DNA of 64,000 bases from Candidatus Ozemibacter sibiricus. GTDB taxonomy: Bacteria; Muiribacteriota; Ozemobacteria; Ozemobacterales; Ozemobacteraceae. Positions 42,340 to 53,194 of the stretch are shown here, one piece after another; position 1 is the first letter of the stretch, and the number at the start of each line of letters is the position of its first letter. The notes under the pieces were generated by a model, which worked only from the letters and a program-made list of their open reading frames with translations, was not told where the DNA came from and searched no databases. Position numbers and translations under genes: made by a program. The stretch spans positions 16,141-80,140 of the forward strand of contig QOQW01000027.1 in the NCBI GenBank assembly GCA_003327425.1. The letters are read 5' to 3'.

Positions 42340-44253
42340 TCAGCCTCCATAGGCCTGCAACAGGCGGGTGAGCCGAGCCCGGTCGGCGTCGTCGGCCACC
42401 GCGATCTCGAGCAGTTTGCGGGTCTCGACGCGGATGCGCTCGGCTTGGGCGAACTGCATGACAGGGGCCAGGGCGTGGCCGAGCCAGACGGCGGGCAGGG
42501 AGTCGCTTTCGATGGCGCGTTGCCAGTAGATCCAGAATTTGTTGGGCTTGCTGCGTCCCAGGTAGGCCAGGGCGGTCACCGCGAGGGCTTCGGCATGGTC
42601 GGGATCTTCCCGCAGGACCGCTTCGAGCTGGGACAGCGCCCCCGCGAAGTCGCCCCCGAAGAAGAACGCTTTGCCGAACAGCAGATGGTCTTCGAGGAAG
42701 CGGGGCTTGTAGTCGCCGATCCGTTGCAACAGGGGCTTGACCTCGCCGGCGCGCCCAGCGGCCAGCAGCAGCTCGACCCGCGACAGGATCTCGACCAGGC
42801 TCTCCAAGCCGTCGGAGAAGCGTTCCCAGACGGCCAGGCCGTCGGCCGGCCGGTGGCGCAGGATGGACAGCCGGCCGTACCAGACGGCCACTTCTTCATC
42901 TTGGGGCGCGAGCGGCAGCAGCCGCTGGAACGCGGCTTCCGCCCCCGCCAGATCGTCGAGCCGGAGCGCCACATACCCGCGCAGGAACAGACCATGCGGA
43001 TGGTCGGGGAAATCGGCCAGCGTCTGCATCAGGGTCTGCAGCGCCCCTTGGAAGTCTTTCTCCAGCAATTTGATCTCGACCAGGGTCAGCGGCAGGTCGG
43101 GCTCCTGCGGCAGCTCGTGCATGGAATCGGCCAGGAACTGCCGCGCCCGGTAGGGATCGCCATCGAGGGCCATCGCCTTGGCCAGGTCGATACGATAGCG
43201 CGGCTCGCGCGGCCGCGCGCCGTAGAGACGGGAATAGAGCTGGGCGGCCTCGCCGAACTGCCGGGCCTGGAACAGCAGGTTGGCCAGCTCATCGCAGACG
43301 AACAGATCGTCTTCGTCTTTGCGGTAGAGATCGCGGATCTCGTGGATGGCCATCGGGAACGTGATGCGCCCGTCGTAGAGGGCATCGAGCACGTCGTAGA
43401 CCTGCGTCTCATAGGGGCTGGGCCGCGCGGTCGGGCGCGCCCCCTCCCGGGCGGCCCGGGCTTCCCCGGCCTTCTTCTGCAGGACGGGCAGCCGGCGCAG
43501 CAGCTCATCCATCTTCTGCCGCAGGGCGGGCTCATCGGGCAGGCGCTGCAGAGCCTTCTTCAGGTGGTCGAGCGCCCCTTCGACCTGGTGCTCGGCCAGC
43601 AGCAGCTCGACCTGCAGCAGGTGGAAGCCGGGATGCTGCGGCGCCATCAGCAGGGCCCGCTTGATCGAGGTGCCGGCCTTGTCGAGCGCGCCGAGGGCGA
43701 GCTGGGCGCGGATCAGGCCCTCCAGGGCGGGAATCGAGGAGGGCGCCGCATTGAGCGCCCGCCGGAAGACTTCGGCGGCGTCGGCCCAGCGTTGCAGCTC
43801 CAGCAGCTGCCCGCCCAGCCGCAGCAAGGTATCGGGATCGGCGGCCAGCTTCTCGAGATGGGGCAGCAGGGTCTCGGCCGCTTCGACCAGTCGCCCGAGC
43901 GCGGCCAGCGCCTGGGCTCGGCCTTTGATCACCGCCAGATCGTCGGGCAGGAACTCGGCGGTGCGTTCGAAAGCGGCCAGGGCCTTGACGTGGTCTTCGA
44001 CGAAGAGGTAGGCCTTGGCGATGTTGAACAGGGCAAGCGCGTGATCGGGGTTGCGGGTCAGCACCTTCCCCAGCACGTCGATGGCGCGCGCGCCGACGCC
44101 CTTCTGCAGCCACGCGGCCCCGAGGTTGACCGCGGCGTCTTCGTGGGCCGGATCGAGGCTCAGGGCGCGCGTGTAGGCATCGATCGCCTGGTCGAACAGA
44201 CCGCGCTCCTGCAGCTCGACCCCGCGGCGGAAATGCTCCCGGGCTTCTTCCAT
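42340..44253 (-). CDS. TPR-repeat protein
   Basis: A 637-residue protein of about a dozen TPR units (ELQERGLFDQAIDAYTRALSLDP, NIAKAYLFVEDHVKALAAFERT, FLRGYVALRLDDLAGAEAAFQRLLPL). A middle insert (YDVLDALYDGRITFPMAIHEIRDLYRKDEDDLF) separates two repeat blocks. No signal peptide. The start is 1 nt after the stop of the DnaB-like gene (TGA-c-ATG), implying coupling, and the HEAT gene follows it. This conserved-looking trio suggests a complex, but its role is unknown. Confidence 0.78.
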   Translation of the reverse strand: MEEAREHFRRGVELQERGLFDQAIDAYTRALSLDPAHEDAAVNLGAAWLQKGVGARAIDVLGKVLTRNPDHALALFNIAKAYLFVEDHVKALAAFERTAEFLPDDLAVIKGRAQALAALGRLVEAAETLLPHLEKLAADPDTLLRLGGQLLELQRWADAAEVFRRALNAAPSSIPALEGLIRAQLALGALDKAGTSIKRALLMAPQHPGFHLLQVELLLAEHQVEGALDHLKKALQRLPDEPALRQKMDELLRRLPVLQKKAGEARAAREGARPTARPSPYETQVYDVLDALYDGRITFPMAIHEIRDLYRKDEDDLFVCDELANLLFQARQFGEAAQLYSRLYGARPREPRYRIDLAKAMALDGDPYRARQFLADSMHELPQEPDLPLTLVEIKLLEKDFQGALQTLMQTLADFPDHPHGLFLRGYVALRLDDLAGAEAAFQRLLPLAPQDEEVAVWYGRLSILRHRPADGLAVWERFSDGLESLVEILSRVELLLAAGRAGEVKPLLQRIGDYKPRFLEDHLLFGKAFFFGGDFAGALSQLEAVLREDPDHAEALAVTALAYLGRSKPNKFWIYWQRAIESDSLPAVWLGHALAPVMQFAQAERIRVETRKLLEIAVADDADRARLTRLLQAYGG

Positions 44254-44254
44254 G

Positions 44255-45955
44255 TCAGAACTCGTCCTCGCGACGTTGGTGGGCCTGGGCGGCGTTCTCC
44301 TTGAGCGCCTTGTCCTCCTTGAATTTCTGGAGGTTCTCGATCATGGCGGTGTAGTTCTCGACTTCCTGCGGCGCGCATTCCTTGTATTTGGCATACGCTT
44401 CGAAATAGCGATAGAAGATGCGCGTATTGGCCACTCCCATCTTGTTCTTGGCCAGATGCAGCTCGGAAATGGGGATCATGAAATTGTCCTTCCCCCACTC
44501 CCATTCGAGGAACGGCGTCTCGAAATCGTTGAGATAATCGCAGTAGAGGAAGAAAATGACGTAGGGATCATAGAGCAGGCCCATGATCTCCTGCAGATCT
44601 TCGCGGCGGGGGCGGCGATGGCTGATCGCCTTCGGCAAGCCGGCGGTCGCGATGAGGGTGACCCGCTCGGCCGCGCACAGACTCTTCAATTCGCTCGAGA
44701 GCTGGTTGCACTTCTCGAAGAAGCTGATCCGTTCGTCGCGCAGGTGGATCTTGAACAGGGGATCGATGATGACGGCCAGATCGCCGCCCCGTTCGAGGCG
44801 AACCCGCTTGACCAGCTTCTTGATGTCATCGAGGAAGATGCGGCCCCCCGATTCGTCGACGATCATCAGGCGCTCCTGACGGCGTTCGACCAGCTCGAGG
44901 CCTTCCAGGCGCTTCTTCTCGAACTCGGCATTGGGCATGAACGGGTTCTTGACGTAGTCGATCGGAATCTCCTGGGCCTGGGCGACGATCTTGGCGGTGA
45001 CATCGAGCCGATTCATGTCCAGAGAGAAGAAGAGCACGGTCAGCGAAGGATTGAGGTTGACCAGGTCCCAGGCGAGTTGCGTGCAGAAGGTCGACTTGCC
45101 CATGCCGACGCCGCCGGTGATCAGGTAGAACTCCTTCTGGATGCCGTTGAGGCGCTCCTGCAGGAGCGGGAAATTGGTATCGAAGCCGCTGTAGCCCAGC
45201 TTGCGGGCGCGGCCGTTGTGCACCAGCTCGCGCATCTCGTACAGGTGCGAGGTGAGATCGCGCAGGTAGCCGGCCGTGTTTTCGAGGAAGAGGGTGCGCA
45301 GCTCCTGGATGCAGTTGCCCACCGCCTCGAGCGCATCGGCCGAGGCCTGGGCGATCTTCTCGGAATACGTGATCAGCAGGCGGCGGGCCCGGTTCCGGAT
45401 ATTGCGATCCCGGATCCGGTCGATGACGGGTTCGAGGTCTTCCAGCATCCGGACGCCAGGAGCGAGGAAGGGATTGGTGAACAACTGCTCGACCCGCTCG
45501 AGTCCGACCCATTCCAGCTTCGAGCGGGTTCCCTTCTTCTGTTCGCGCAGGTGATCGATGACATTGGCCAGCGTGAGCGATTCTTCGCCTTCCAGCATCT
45601 CGAGCATGGTGCCCAGCAACACGCGATTGGCCTCGACGCCCTGGAAATCAGCCACCGAGAAGCGCTTCTCGCGCAACTGCCGGCCGGCGACCACCGGGTC
45701 GAAGGCCAGGTTGGCCAGGATCAGCTCTTCGTCGAGGGCGATCTCGGCCATCTGACGAGCCAGGGCCGAAGCCGCGAGAGCATCGGGAAGCGACGCCACG
45801 CTGCCGCCTCCAGCCGCAGGAGGCGCCGCCGCCGGCGACTCGGCGGGCGAGGCCTCTCGGGCTTCAGGGGAGGAAGTCGGCGAACCAGGCGACGCCGAGG
45901 GAACAGCACCGGTGGCCGCAGGGGGCGGGCCGCCCTGTCGTTTGCTCTTGGACAC
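44255..45955 (-). CDS. divergent DnaB-like helicase
   Basis: A 566-residue protein. After a Pro/Ala-rich ~55-residue start come a DnaB N-domain-like helical region (ELILANLAFDPVVAGRQL, VIDHLREQKK) and a RecA-type ATPase core: Walker A GGVGMGKST, the DnaB-like block VLFFSLDMNRLDVTAKIVA, and Walker B LAVIIDPLF. The core is more divergent than in a housekeeping DnaB, so it is likely a paralogue with a special role. GTG start at 45955 has a near-perfect SD (GGAGGTGAT). A TACCAT box lies ~30 nt upstream. It heads an operon with the TPR and HEAT genes. Confidence 0.8.
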   Translation of the reverse strand: MSKSKRQGGPPPAATGAVPSASPGSPTSSPEAREASPAESPAAAPPAAGGGSVASLPDALAASALARQMAEIALDEELILANLAFDPVVAGRQLREKRFSVADFQGVEANRVLLGTMLEMLEGEESLTLANVIDHLREQKKGTRSKLEWVGLERVEQLFTNPFLAPGVRMLEDLEPVIDRIRDRNIRNRARRLLITYSEKIAQASADALEAVGNCIQELRTLFLENTAGYLRDLTSHLYEMRELVHNGRARKLGYSGFDTNFPLLQERLNGIQKEFYLITGGVGMGKSTFCTQLAWDLVNLNPSLTVLFFSLDMNRLDVTAKIVAQAQEIPIDYVKNPFMPNAEFEKKRLEGLELVERRQERLMIVDESGGRIFLDDIKKLVKRVRLERGGDLAVIIDPLFKIHLRDERISFFEKCNQLSSELKSLCAAERVTLIATAGLPKAISHRRPRREDLQEIMGLLYDPYVIFFLYCDYLNDFETPFLEWEWGKDNFMIPISELHLAKNKMGVANTRIFYRYFEAYAKYKECAPQEVENYTAMIENLQKFKEDKALKENAAQAHQRREDEF

Positions 45956-46104
45956 GGATCACCTCCGGATGACGTGCCGCCATGGTACCATCCCGTGACC
46001 GGCCGACGCAATTCCCTCCTCCCTGCCAGGAGGGGCACCCGGATGTTCTCTCTGCCCCTTCGGTCGCCTGATCCGAAGTCAGGGCCCTGCCATGGCCTGA
46101 CTCC

Positions 46105-46287
46105 TCAAACCATCCTTCCTTGGGTGGCAGCCCGCTCATCGGCGGCTGATCGGCAGCCCTCCGTGACACGCCCATGCTCATTCCATGCCGACCGGATGGT
46201 CTGCCCCGAGGCCATGAGCGAGCACCCCAGCATGAACGCCACCATGCACAGCACTATCAGGATCGATCGGCAAGAGCCTTGATGCAT
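46105..46287 (-). CDS. small exported/lipoprotein-like protein
   Basis: A 60-residue frame with a hydrophobic N-terminus ending in FMLGC (MHQGSCRSILIVLCMVAFMLGC), which could be a lipobox. GGAGA lies 6 nt before the ATG. The mature part (SLMASGQTIRSAWNEHG...) shows nothing recognisable. It may be a small lipoprotein or a spurious frame; the good ribosome-binding site favours a gene. Confidence 0.4.
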   Translation of the reverse strand: MHQGSCRSILIVLCMVAFMLGCSLMASGQTIRSAWNEHGRVTEGCRSAADERAATQGRMV

Positions 46288-46466
46288 TGTCTTCTCTCCT
46301 TATGGACCCCTAGGACTTATTGTTTGCTACGACAACCGCCTTGACGAAAATGTGACACCCAAGGCTTATCCCCACTGTTGCAGTGGCTGATCGAGGTAGC
46401 GCATCCCGGGTGACCGCCGCCTTGCCCTCAGGCGGAGCGAAAGGGGGAAACCACAAAGAGGAAAAG

Positions 46467-48203
46467 CTACGCGGGGTCGCCCCCGGTCGGTGCAGCCCCC
46501 TCCAGCCAGGTGCGGGCTTCGGAAGGATCGACGTAGTAGGTCTTCTGATGGGTGTATGACACGCGGCCCGGCCCGCCGCCCGGAATGCGGCGGACATGGG
46601 CCACCTCGGTGACATCGACGGCGACCTTGCCGGCCTGTCGGGCGAAGCTGAACCAGGCGGCCAGGACCGCGCCGCGACGGCGATCTTCGGGGGTGGGCGG
46701 ACCGTCGGGACGCTTGACGATGACATGGCTGCCCGGAACATCATTAGCATGGCACCAGACATCGGTCTTGCGGGCCAGGGAAAAGGTGAGCAGATCGTTC
46801 TGCCGGCCGTTGCGACCGACGTAGAACCGACAGCCATCGAGTTCGAGGAGCGGCTTGAGCCGCCGGGCGGCTTCCTTCCCCTCGCGGCTCCCCTGATCGA
46901 CGGTCGCGGCGCGCCGACCGGCCCGCCGCGGCGGCAGCATCAGATCGGCGGGCGACGTGGCGGTCTCGCACAGCCAGATCTGCTCGCGCAGCCAGGCGAT
47001 CTCCTCGTCGAGCGCGGCCAGGCGGCGCCCCACTTCCTCGCGGCCGCGCATCGCTTTCTTGCACAGCTTGAACAGGCGCTGGGCGTTGGCGGGCCCCGAA
47101 CGGGCCGGATCGAGGGGGATCTCGACCGGCGCCCCGGTCTCCCAATCGGTGAGGGTGACCGAGGTGGCCCCCGGCGTGATCGCTGGTAGATTGGCCAGCA
47201 GCAGATGCCCCCAGTGCTGGTACCGTTCACCATCGCGGTAGCGGGCCAGGTCGGCCGTCAGCTCGGCATGCAGGCGAAGCCGCGCTGCCAGGTCGGCGGC
47301 GAAGCGGGCGCGGGCCTGCTCGCGGGCGCGGGCCAGGCGAACCGCCCGCACCTCATGCGCGTCGACCCAGGCCATCGCCTCATCGACCGTGGGAAAGGTC
47401 AGCCGCTCGGCCGCCTCCGCCAGGTGCCGCAGCTCGACCGGCACCACCGCCCGCACCTTCCCGTCCTGGCGATAGACCGACACCGGGCCAGGGCCGGTCG
47501 CCTCGGCCACCAGGGCCTCCCACAGGGCCCGCCGGGGCGCGGCCGCTTCGCCCGCCGGCCCCGCCGCCGCGCACCGCCAGGCGAGTTCCCGCGTCATCAA
47601 CGGGGAAAAGTTGGCCAGCCGTCCCTTCCAACTGGCGGGCGGCCCGGCCAGCACCCGCTCGACCAGCTCTGCCTCCCCTGGTGTTCCGAGGTGGCCGACG
47701 GGGGGCGGCCCCTCGAGCACGGGAGGTCGATAGGGCATCCGCAAGCGATTGTTGCCGGTCGCCCGATGCAGGTCGAGCACGGTCAGGCTCTCGTCGCAGA
47801 CCAGCAGATTGGCCACCCGCCCGGTGAGTTCGATCAACAGGTGCGAGATCTTCTTGGTGGCGAAGAACCGATCGCGCACGGTCAGAGAGAGCTGCACCAC
47901 GCGATCAGGCGGGAAGGCCGCCGACGAATACAGGGTCAGGCCGATCATCCAGCCATCGCGGCTGAGGCGATTCAGGGTGCGGGTCAACGAAGACTCGACC
48001 GGCGCCTCGTCCCACTGCCGGCTCAGCCAGATTCCCTGGTGATCAGGCACCAGATGGATCTCGAGGCAGAACCACCCTTCAGGAGCCTTGAGCAACAGCC
48101 CATACCCTTCGGGAGCCAGATCGAGCGCCTTGACCACCTGGGGCGGCGCGGCGAAGCGCTGCTTGATCTCGGCGATCTGGCGACGCAACGTGAAGAAATC
48201 CAT
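46467..48203 (-). CDS. rqcH: RqcH/NFACT ribosome quality-control protein
   Basis: A 578-residue NFACT protein. The N-terminal NFACT-N domain includes HLLIELTGRVANLLVCDESLTVLDLHRAT; a helical coiled-coil middle (REEVGRRLAALDEEIAWLREQIWL) follows; the C-terminal NFACT-R domain has FYVGRNGRQNDLLTF, DVWCHANDVPGSHVIVK and VRRIPGGGPGRVSYTHQKTYYV. RqcH binds stalled 50S subunits and recruits tRNA-Ala to add C-terminal alanine tails to nascent chains. The length and order are complete. No obvious SD before the ATG at 48203. It follows the beta-propeller-like gene by 31 nt on the same strand. Confidence 0.92.
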   Translation of the reverse strand: MDFFTLRRQIAEIKQRFAAPPQVVKALDLAPEGYGLLLKAPEGWFCLEIHLVPDHQGIWLSRQWDEAPVESSLTRTLNRLSRDGWMIGLTLYSSAAFPPDRVVQLSLTVRDRFFATKKISHLLIELTGRVANLLVCDESLTVLDLHRATGNNRLRMPYRPPVLEGPPPVGHLGTPGEAELVERVLAGPPASWKGRLANFSPLMTRELAWRCAAAGPAGEAAAPRRALWEALVAEATGPGPVSVYRQDGKVRAVVPVELRHLAEAAERLTFPTVDEAMAWVDAHEVRAVRLARAREQARARFAADLAARLRLHAELTADLARYRDGERYQHWGHLLLANLPAITPGATSVTLTDWETGAPVEIPLDPARSGPANAQRLFKLCKKAMRGREEVGRRLAALDEEIAWLREQIWLCETATSPADLMLPPRRAGRRAATVDQGSREGKEAARRLKPLLELDGCRFYVGRNGRQNDLLTFSLARKTDVWCHANDVPGSHVIVKRPDGPPTPEDRRRGAVLAAWFSFARQAGKVAVDVTEVAHVRRIPGGGPGRVSYTHQKTYYVDPSEARTWLEGAAPTGGDPA

Positions 48204-48234
48204 GGGTGGCCGGAGGCGGAGCCCGCCAGACCGC

Positions 48235-49230
48235 TCAGGGAACGAGCACCGGGTCGGTCACGGCGCCGGGAAAGGGCAGATGACGGATCGCCGCGCCACG
48301 ACCGACAGGCAGGAAGGCGAGCCCCGGAATGCCCGCCTCATCGATGGTGCCGAAGACCCACCCGGCGGGATGCCACAGCGCCGGGCCGAAAAACCCCTCG
48401 GTCGGCAGCGGCAGGACCCGCTTGTCCTTGCCATCCCGCGAGACGGTCATGGGCATGCGGTCGAGCCGACCCTGCATGGCGACGAAGACGATATCGGCCG
48501 GTTCGGTCGCCCGCGCGGGTCGGACGGCGGGCAGCCCCGCCATGAACCCGCGGGGGTTGCCGTTGGCATCGTAGTAAGATTCCCCGCCGGTCAGCCGCAC
48601 CGCCTTGCCCGCCTTCAGGTCATACCGGAACAAAGTGGCACTGGTGACCCGTGGCGCCTCGACATCGGTCAACTCGGATTTGATGAAGATCAGCGTTTCG
48701 GCATCGAGCCAGGCGGGATGGTCGACCACCACGGTCGGACCCTCTCCTGGTCCGGATGAGAAGGAGGCGCTCTCGACGATCGTGCTGGTCTGACGCGTGG
48801 CCAGATCGACCAGGACAAGCGAGGTCGACGACAGACGTCGACGAACATCGGGAGCGAAACGCGCGATCACGCTCCGCCCGTCGGGCGCGAAGGCGGGGTG
48901 GGCCCAAGCCCCGGTGGCGGGTTCGGTCAGCGGCACCCAGGGGCCCAGGGCGGCTCCGAACGAGGCCAGGTAGAGCTGCGGGCTTCCCGAGCGATCAGAG
49001 ACAAAGACCACGTGCCGGCCATCGGGCGACAGCGCCGGCTGCTCCTCATGGGAAGGCTCGGTGGTCAGAGCCGTCGCTTTCAGGGTGGCCAGATCGGCCA
49101 GATAGAGGTCGCGGTTGCCGGCCGGCTGTCCGGTGAACAGGCACCGCGGGGCGGCCAAGAGGGCCGATTCAACCACCAGAAGACCGAGAACAACCAGCAC
49201 CATCAGAAGCCAGAAGCTTCGGCCGCTCAT
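48235..49230 (-). CDS. membrane-anchored TolB/PD40-like beta-propeller protein
   Basis: A 331-residue protein with an N-terminal membrane segment (SFWLLMVLVVLGLLVVESALLAA). The rest contains PD40/TolB-type repeats, for example ALSPDGRHVVFVSDRSGSPQLYLAS, AFAPDGRSVIARFAPD and RDLYLADLATLKATALT. Such repeats build a beta-propeller in the periplasm. AGGA stands 8 nt before the ATG at 49230. It precedes rqcH on the same strand (31-nt gap) and may be cotranscribed with it. Exact role unknown. Confidence 0.78.
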   Translation of the reverse strand: MSGRSFWLLMVLVVLGLLVVESALLAAPRCLFTGQPAGNRDLYLADLATLKATALTTEPSHEEQPALSPDGRHVVFVSDRSGSPQLYLASFGAALGPWVPLTEPATGAWAHPAFAPDGRSVIARFAPDVRRRLSSTSLVLVDLATRQTSTIVESASFSSGPGEGPTVVVDHPAWLDAETLIFIKSELTDVEAPRVTSATLFRYDLKAGKAVRLTGGESYYDANGNPRGFMAGLPAVRPARATEPADIVFVAMQGRLDRMPMTVSRDGKDKRVLPLPTEGFFGPALWHPAGWVFGTIDEAGIPGLAFLPVGRGAAIRHLPFPGAVTDPVLVP

Positions 49231-49396
49231 TTTGCCAGTCCTTTTCTCGAACGTTTCAGCAACGGATGGGAGAGGCATATCGGTCGGCGGGCAGGGCGCG
49301 GGCTCGTCAGCGTCGCTCTGGATCAGAGGCGAAGAAGCCCGTGGGAGATCAACCATGCCATCTTCCCCGCGGTTGCGGCATCCGAGCCCCGCGCGG

Positions 49397-49927
49397 TCAC
49401 TGCGGAGGAACGGTGGCGATGAGATTGTCGGCATCGATCACCGTTGGGGTGGGGTTCTTGTCAGGTATCTCCTCGTCTTCATCATTGGGAAGGCCATAGG
49501 CCACCGAGCATTCCCAGCCCGGGCGAAGATTGGACAGCCGCCCGACCCACAACTTCCCCTGCCGGTCACGGATCAGGATCAGGGTGAGTTCATAGATGGC
49601 GAACTCGACCATTTCCCCATCGGATCGGCGCAGCCGCAGATGCCCGACCAGTGACGGGGCCTCCGCAGGGCCGCCCAGGCTGACCTCAGCGATCACCCCG
49701 TCGACGATCACGCGCTCAGAGCGGCGAACGGCGGGCCGGGTGGCCGGATCGAAGGGCCGACAGTCGCGCAGCAGGTCGGCATCGGGCGCCACGGGGACCT
49801 GCATCTGGCGTGGCTCGCCGACCGGATCAGCCCCCGCTGCCGGAACCGCCACCAGCATGCCGACCACCACCAGGCCCAGACCCAGCCAGCAGCGAAACCA
49901 GGCCGTTTGTTGTCTTCCAATGATCAT
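49397..49927 (-). CDS. exported protein of unknown function
   Basis: A 176-residue protein with signal peptide (~1-33, LGLGLVVVGMLVAVPAAGA). The mature part reads as beta-rich (VSLGGPAEAPSLVGHLRLRRSDGE, FAIYELTLILIRDRQGKLWVGRLSN) with an acidic C-terminal tail. No family recognised. GGAGG precedes the ATG by 7 nt. A -10 box TAGAAT lies about 20-25 nt before the start. It is divergent from the exported protein at 50093. Confidence 0.7.
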   Translation of the reverse strand: MIIGRQQTAWFRCWLGLGLVVVGMLVAVPAAGADPVGEPRQMQVPVAPDADLLRDCRPFDPATRPAVRRSERVIVDGVIAEVSLGGPAEAPSLVGHLRLRRSDGEMVEFAIYELTLILIRDRQGKLWVGRLSNLRPGWECSVAYGLPNDEDEEIPDKNPTPTVIDADNLIATVPPQ

Positions 49928-50092
49928 GGGGCGACCTCCTCATTCGGAAGTATTCTATCACCGAGAGAGGTCTTCCGGCCAATTTCATCAGTGGTCTGGC
50001 TCAAGAAGATTTTCTCCTTGACATTCGTTGGAGCCATGAACACATTTCCGATCCCGAGCCTTACTGTCATGGCAGAAATGCCTGGAGGAACC

Positions 50093-50785
50093 ATGAGACG
50101 CAAGATCCACTATGCGCTGGCGATCCTGGTGGTGATCGGCGCCGGCATGTGGCTGACCGCCCCGGCCACGGCCGTCACCGACGGACCGATGCGGCAATTC
50201 CTGGAAAAAGGCCACTACTCGGAATTCTTGATCCGGTCGGCGCTGTATCCCAAAACGACCAAAGACGTCTACGTTCCCGAAAAACGGCAATTCGTGCATG
50301 GTCTGCCCCGCACCAACCTGCCGTTCATCTACGAACCCGATGTGCTGACCTGGGAACTGGCCATGGCCCACCACCGCAAGACCGTCTTCGATGTTCCCCC
50401 GACGATGGACCCCCCGCTTCCCGAGCTGGTGGCCCCCATGCCCATGACCCCTGGGCAGATCCTGCCAGAAGCTCCGGGGCAGGTCATGCTCACCCCCCTG
50501 GGCGACCAGTCCTATGCCGCCCGCCCCCTGCCACCCAACGCCGATGAGACGATGAACCGGATGCTGGAACGGGCCCGCCTGCAGGGCATGACCGTCCAGA
50601 CCCCGCTGCAAGGGCAGGCGCTTCGCCAGCAACTGACCAACCACATGAATTCTCTCAACACCCTGACCCCCGAAGCTCCTCCCACGCCGGCGGCTCCCGC
50701 CGTGGGCCTGTCCGCCATGGCCCCCACCCGGCCTGCCAAGATGCCACGCGGGAAAGCCGGCGATTCCTTCGATCGGAACTACTGA
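50093..50785 (+). CDS. exported protein of unknown function
   Basis: A 230-residue protein with a signal peptide (~1-26, MRRKIHYALAILVVIGAGMWLTAPATA). The first ~90 mature residues contain FLIRSALYPKTTKDVYVPEKRQF and FVHGLPRTNLPFIYEP; the C-terminal half is Pro/Met-rich with a helical stretch (ADETMNRMLERARLQGMTVQT). No family recognised. GGAGG stands 4 nt before the ATG at 50093. A rho-independent terminator follows at 50823. Confidence 0.68.
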   Translation: MRRKIHYALAILVVIGAGMWLTAPATAVTDGPMRQFLEKGHYSEFLIRSALYPKTTKDVYVPEKRQFVHGLPRTNLPFIYEPDVLTWELAMAHHRKTVFDVPPTMDPPLPELVAPMPMTPGQILPEAPGQVMLTPLGDQSYAARPLPPNADETMNRMLERARLQGMTVQTPLQGQALRQQLTNHMNSLNTLTPEAPPTPAAPAVGLSAMAPTRPAKMPRGKAGDSFDRNY

Positions 50786-50822
50786 CCGGCCTGTTCCTCT
50801 CCCCCGAACCGGCACCTCGCAC

Positions 50823-50850
50823 CCCTGCCCCTCCCGGGCAGGGATTTTTT
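50823..50850 (+). terminator. rho-independent terminator
   Basis: CCCTGCCC-CTCCC-GGGCAGGG stem-loop followed by ATTTTTT, 38 nt after the stop of the exported protein gene. The clearest intrinsic terminator in the window. Confidence 0.85.
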
Positions 50851-50892
50851 CTTCGAAGCCGCCCCCCCCAGCGGGGAACACCCGCGCCTGGC

Positions 50893-50921
50893 TTGGCGAG
50901 GCCATCCAGCCGAGATATAAT
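50893..50921 (+). promoter_or_regulatory. sigma-70 promoter TTGGCG-N17-TATAAT
   Basis: TTGGCG (50893-50898) and a perfect TATAAT (50916-50921) with a 17-nt spacer, upstream of the gene at 50967. Leader of about 40 nt. Confidence 0.7.
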
Positions 50922-50966
50922 GCCTGAGAACCTGGTCACACCTCCGCCAGCAAGGACAGACGCCCG

Positions 50967-51620
50967 ATGACACTGACCGACGAGTTCCTGCGCCACCTGA
51001 CGACCGCCGAGCGCGCCCGCCTGCGCCGTCTGCGCACCCCGGCCGACATCCAGGCGATGGTCGACGGGTTCACCTACAGCAGCGACCCGTTCTACCGCTG
51101 CCCCCTGCGCACCCTGCGGGACGGCCTGGCCCATTGTTTCGACGGGGCGCTGTTCGCCGCCGCCGCCTTGCGGCTGCTCGGCTTCCCCCCGCTCGTGCTC
51201 GAGATGCTGCCCAACCATCGCGACGACGACCACATCCTGGCCCTGTACAAGATCGACGGCCACTGGGGGGCCATCGCCAAATCGAACTTCGTGGGCCTGC
51301 GCTTCCGCGAGCCCATCCATCGCACGCTGCGGGAACTCGTCCTGTCGTATTTCGAAGCCTACTACAACGTCGAACGCGAGAAGACCCTGCGCGGCTATAC
51401 CCTGCCGATGAATCTGTCCCGGCTCGACCATACCCGCTGGATGGTCAGCGACGACGGGCTCGAAGACGTCGCCGCCGCCTTCGACCGCCAGCGCCGCGTG
51501 CGGTTGCTGACCCCGGCCATGGAACGGCGCCTGCAGCCCGTCGATCCCCGCACCTACGAGTCGGGCCTGCAAGGCGCGGTCGCGGCCGGCCTGTGGCGCC
51601 CGGCCTCCAAGGACACCTGA
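50967..51620 (+). CDS. transglutaminase-like cysteine protein
   Basis: A 217-residue protein without signal peptide. A central block has the layout of transglutaminase-like folds: a cysteine in HCFDGALFAAAALRLLG, then a histidine in RDDDHILALYKIDGHWGAIAKSNF with following polar residues. This would make it a cysteine hydrolase or acyltransferase, but the family call rests on pattern alone. It is served by a sigma-70 promoter at 50893 and ends convergently with enolase. Substrate unknown. Confidence 0.62.
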   Translation: MTLTDEFLRHLTTAERARLRRLRTPADIQAMVDGFTYSSDPFYRCPLRTLRDGLAHCFDGALFAAAALRLLGFPPLVLEMLPNHRDDDHILALYKIDGHWGAIAKSNFVGLRFREPIHRTLRELVLSYFEAYYNVEREKTLRGYTLPMNLSRLDHTRWMVSDDGLEDVAAAFDRQRRVRLLTPAMERRLQPVDPRTYESGLQGAVAAGLWRPASKDT

Positions 51621-51695
51621 CCCCGGTTCCTCGTCCCACGGCTGGCCTGGCGCCCCCCTGCCTGAGAGCGCCCGAGGAGGGTGGCCTGTCCTCGA

Positions 51696-51740
51696 GAAAG
51701 ACAAAGCCGGGTGGAGCGATGGTTCCCCACCCCACCCGGC
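51696..51740 (-). terminator. enolase terminator
   Basis: On the minus strand GCCGGGTGG...CCACCCGGC (arms 51732-51740 and 51706-51714) forms a 9-bp stem followed by TTTGTCTTTCTC, just after the enolase stop at 51758. Confidence 0.65.
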
Positions 51741-51757
51741 CGCCGTCGGCGACGTCG

Positions 51758-53194
<1,437 letters not shown>

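Noticed and set aside
41803..46282. Two very long plus-strand frames (833 and 676 codons)
   Set aside because: Antisense to the HEAT, TPR and DnaB-like operon, which has clear repeat and Walker motifs on the minus strand.
46366..46374. TTATCCCCA DnaA-box-like sequence (also at 61701-61709)
   Set aside because: Single isolated copies 15 kb apart, no cluster, no AT-rich unwinding element with dnaA or dnaN nearby, so not an origin.
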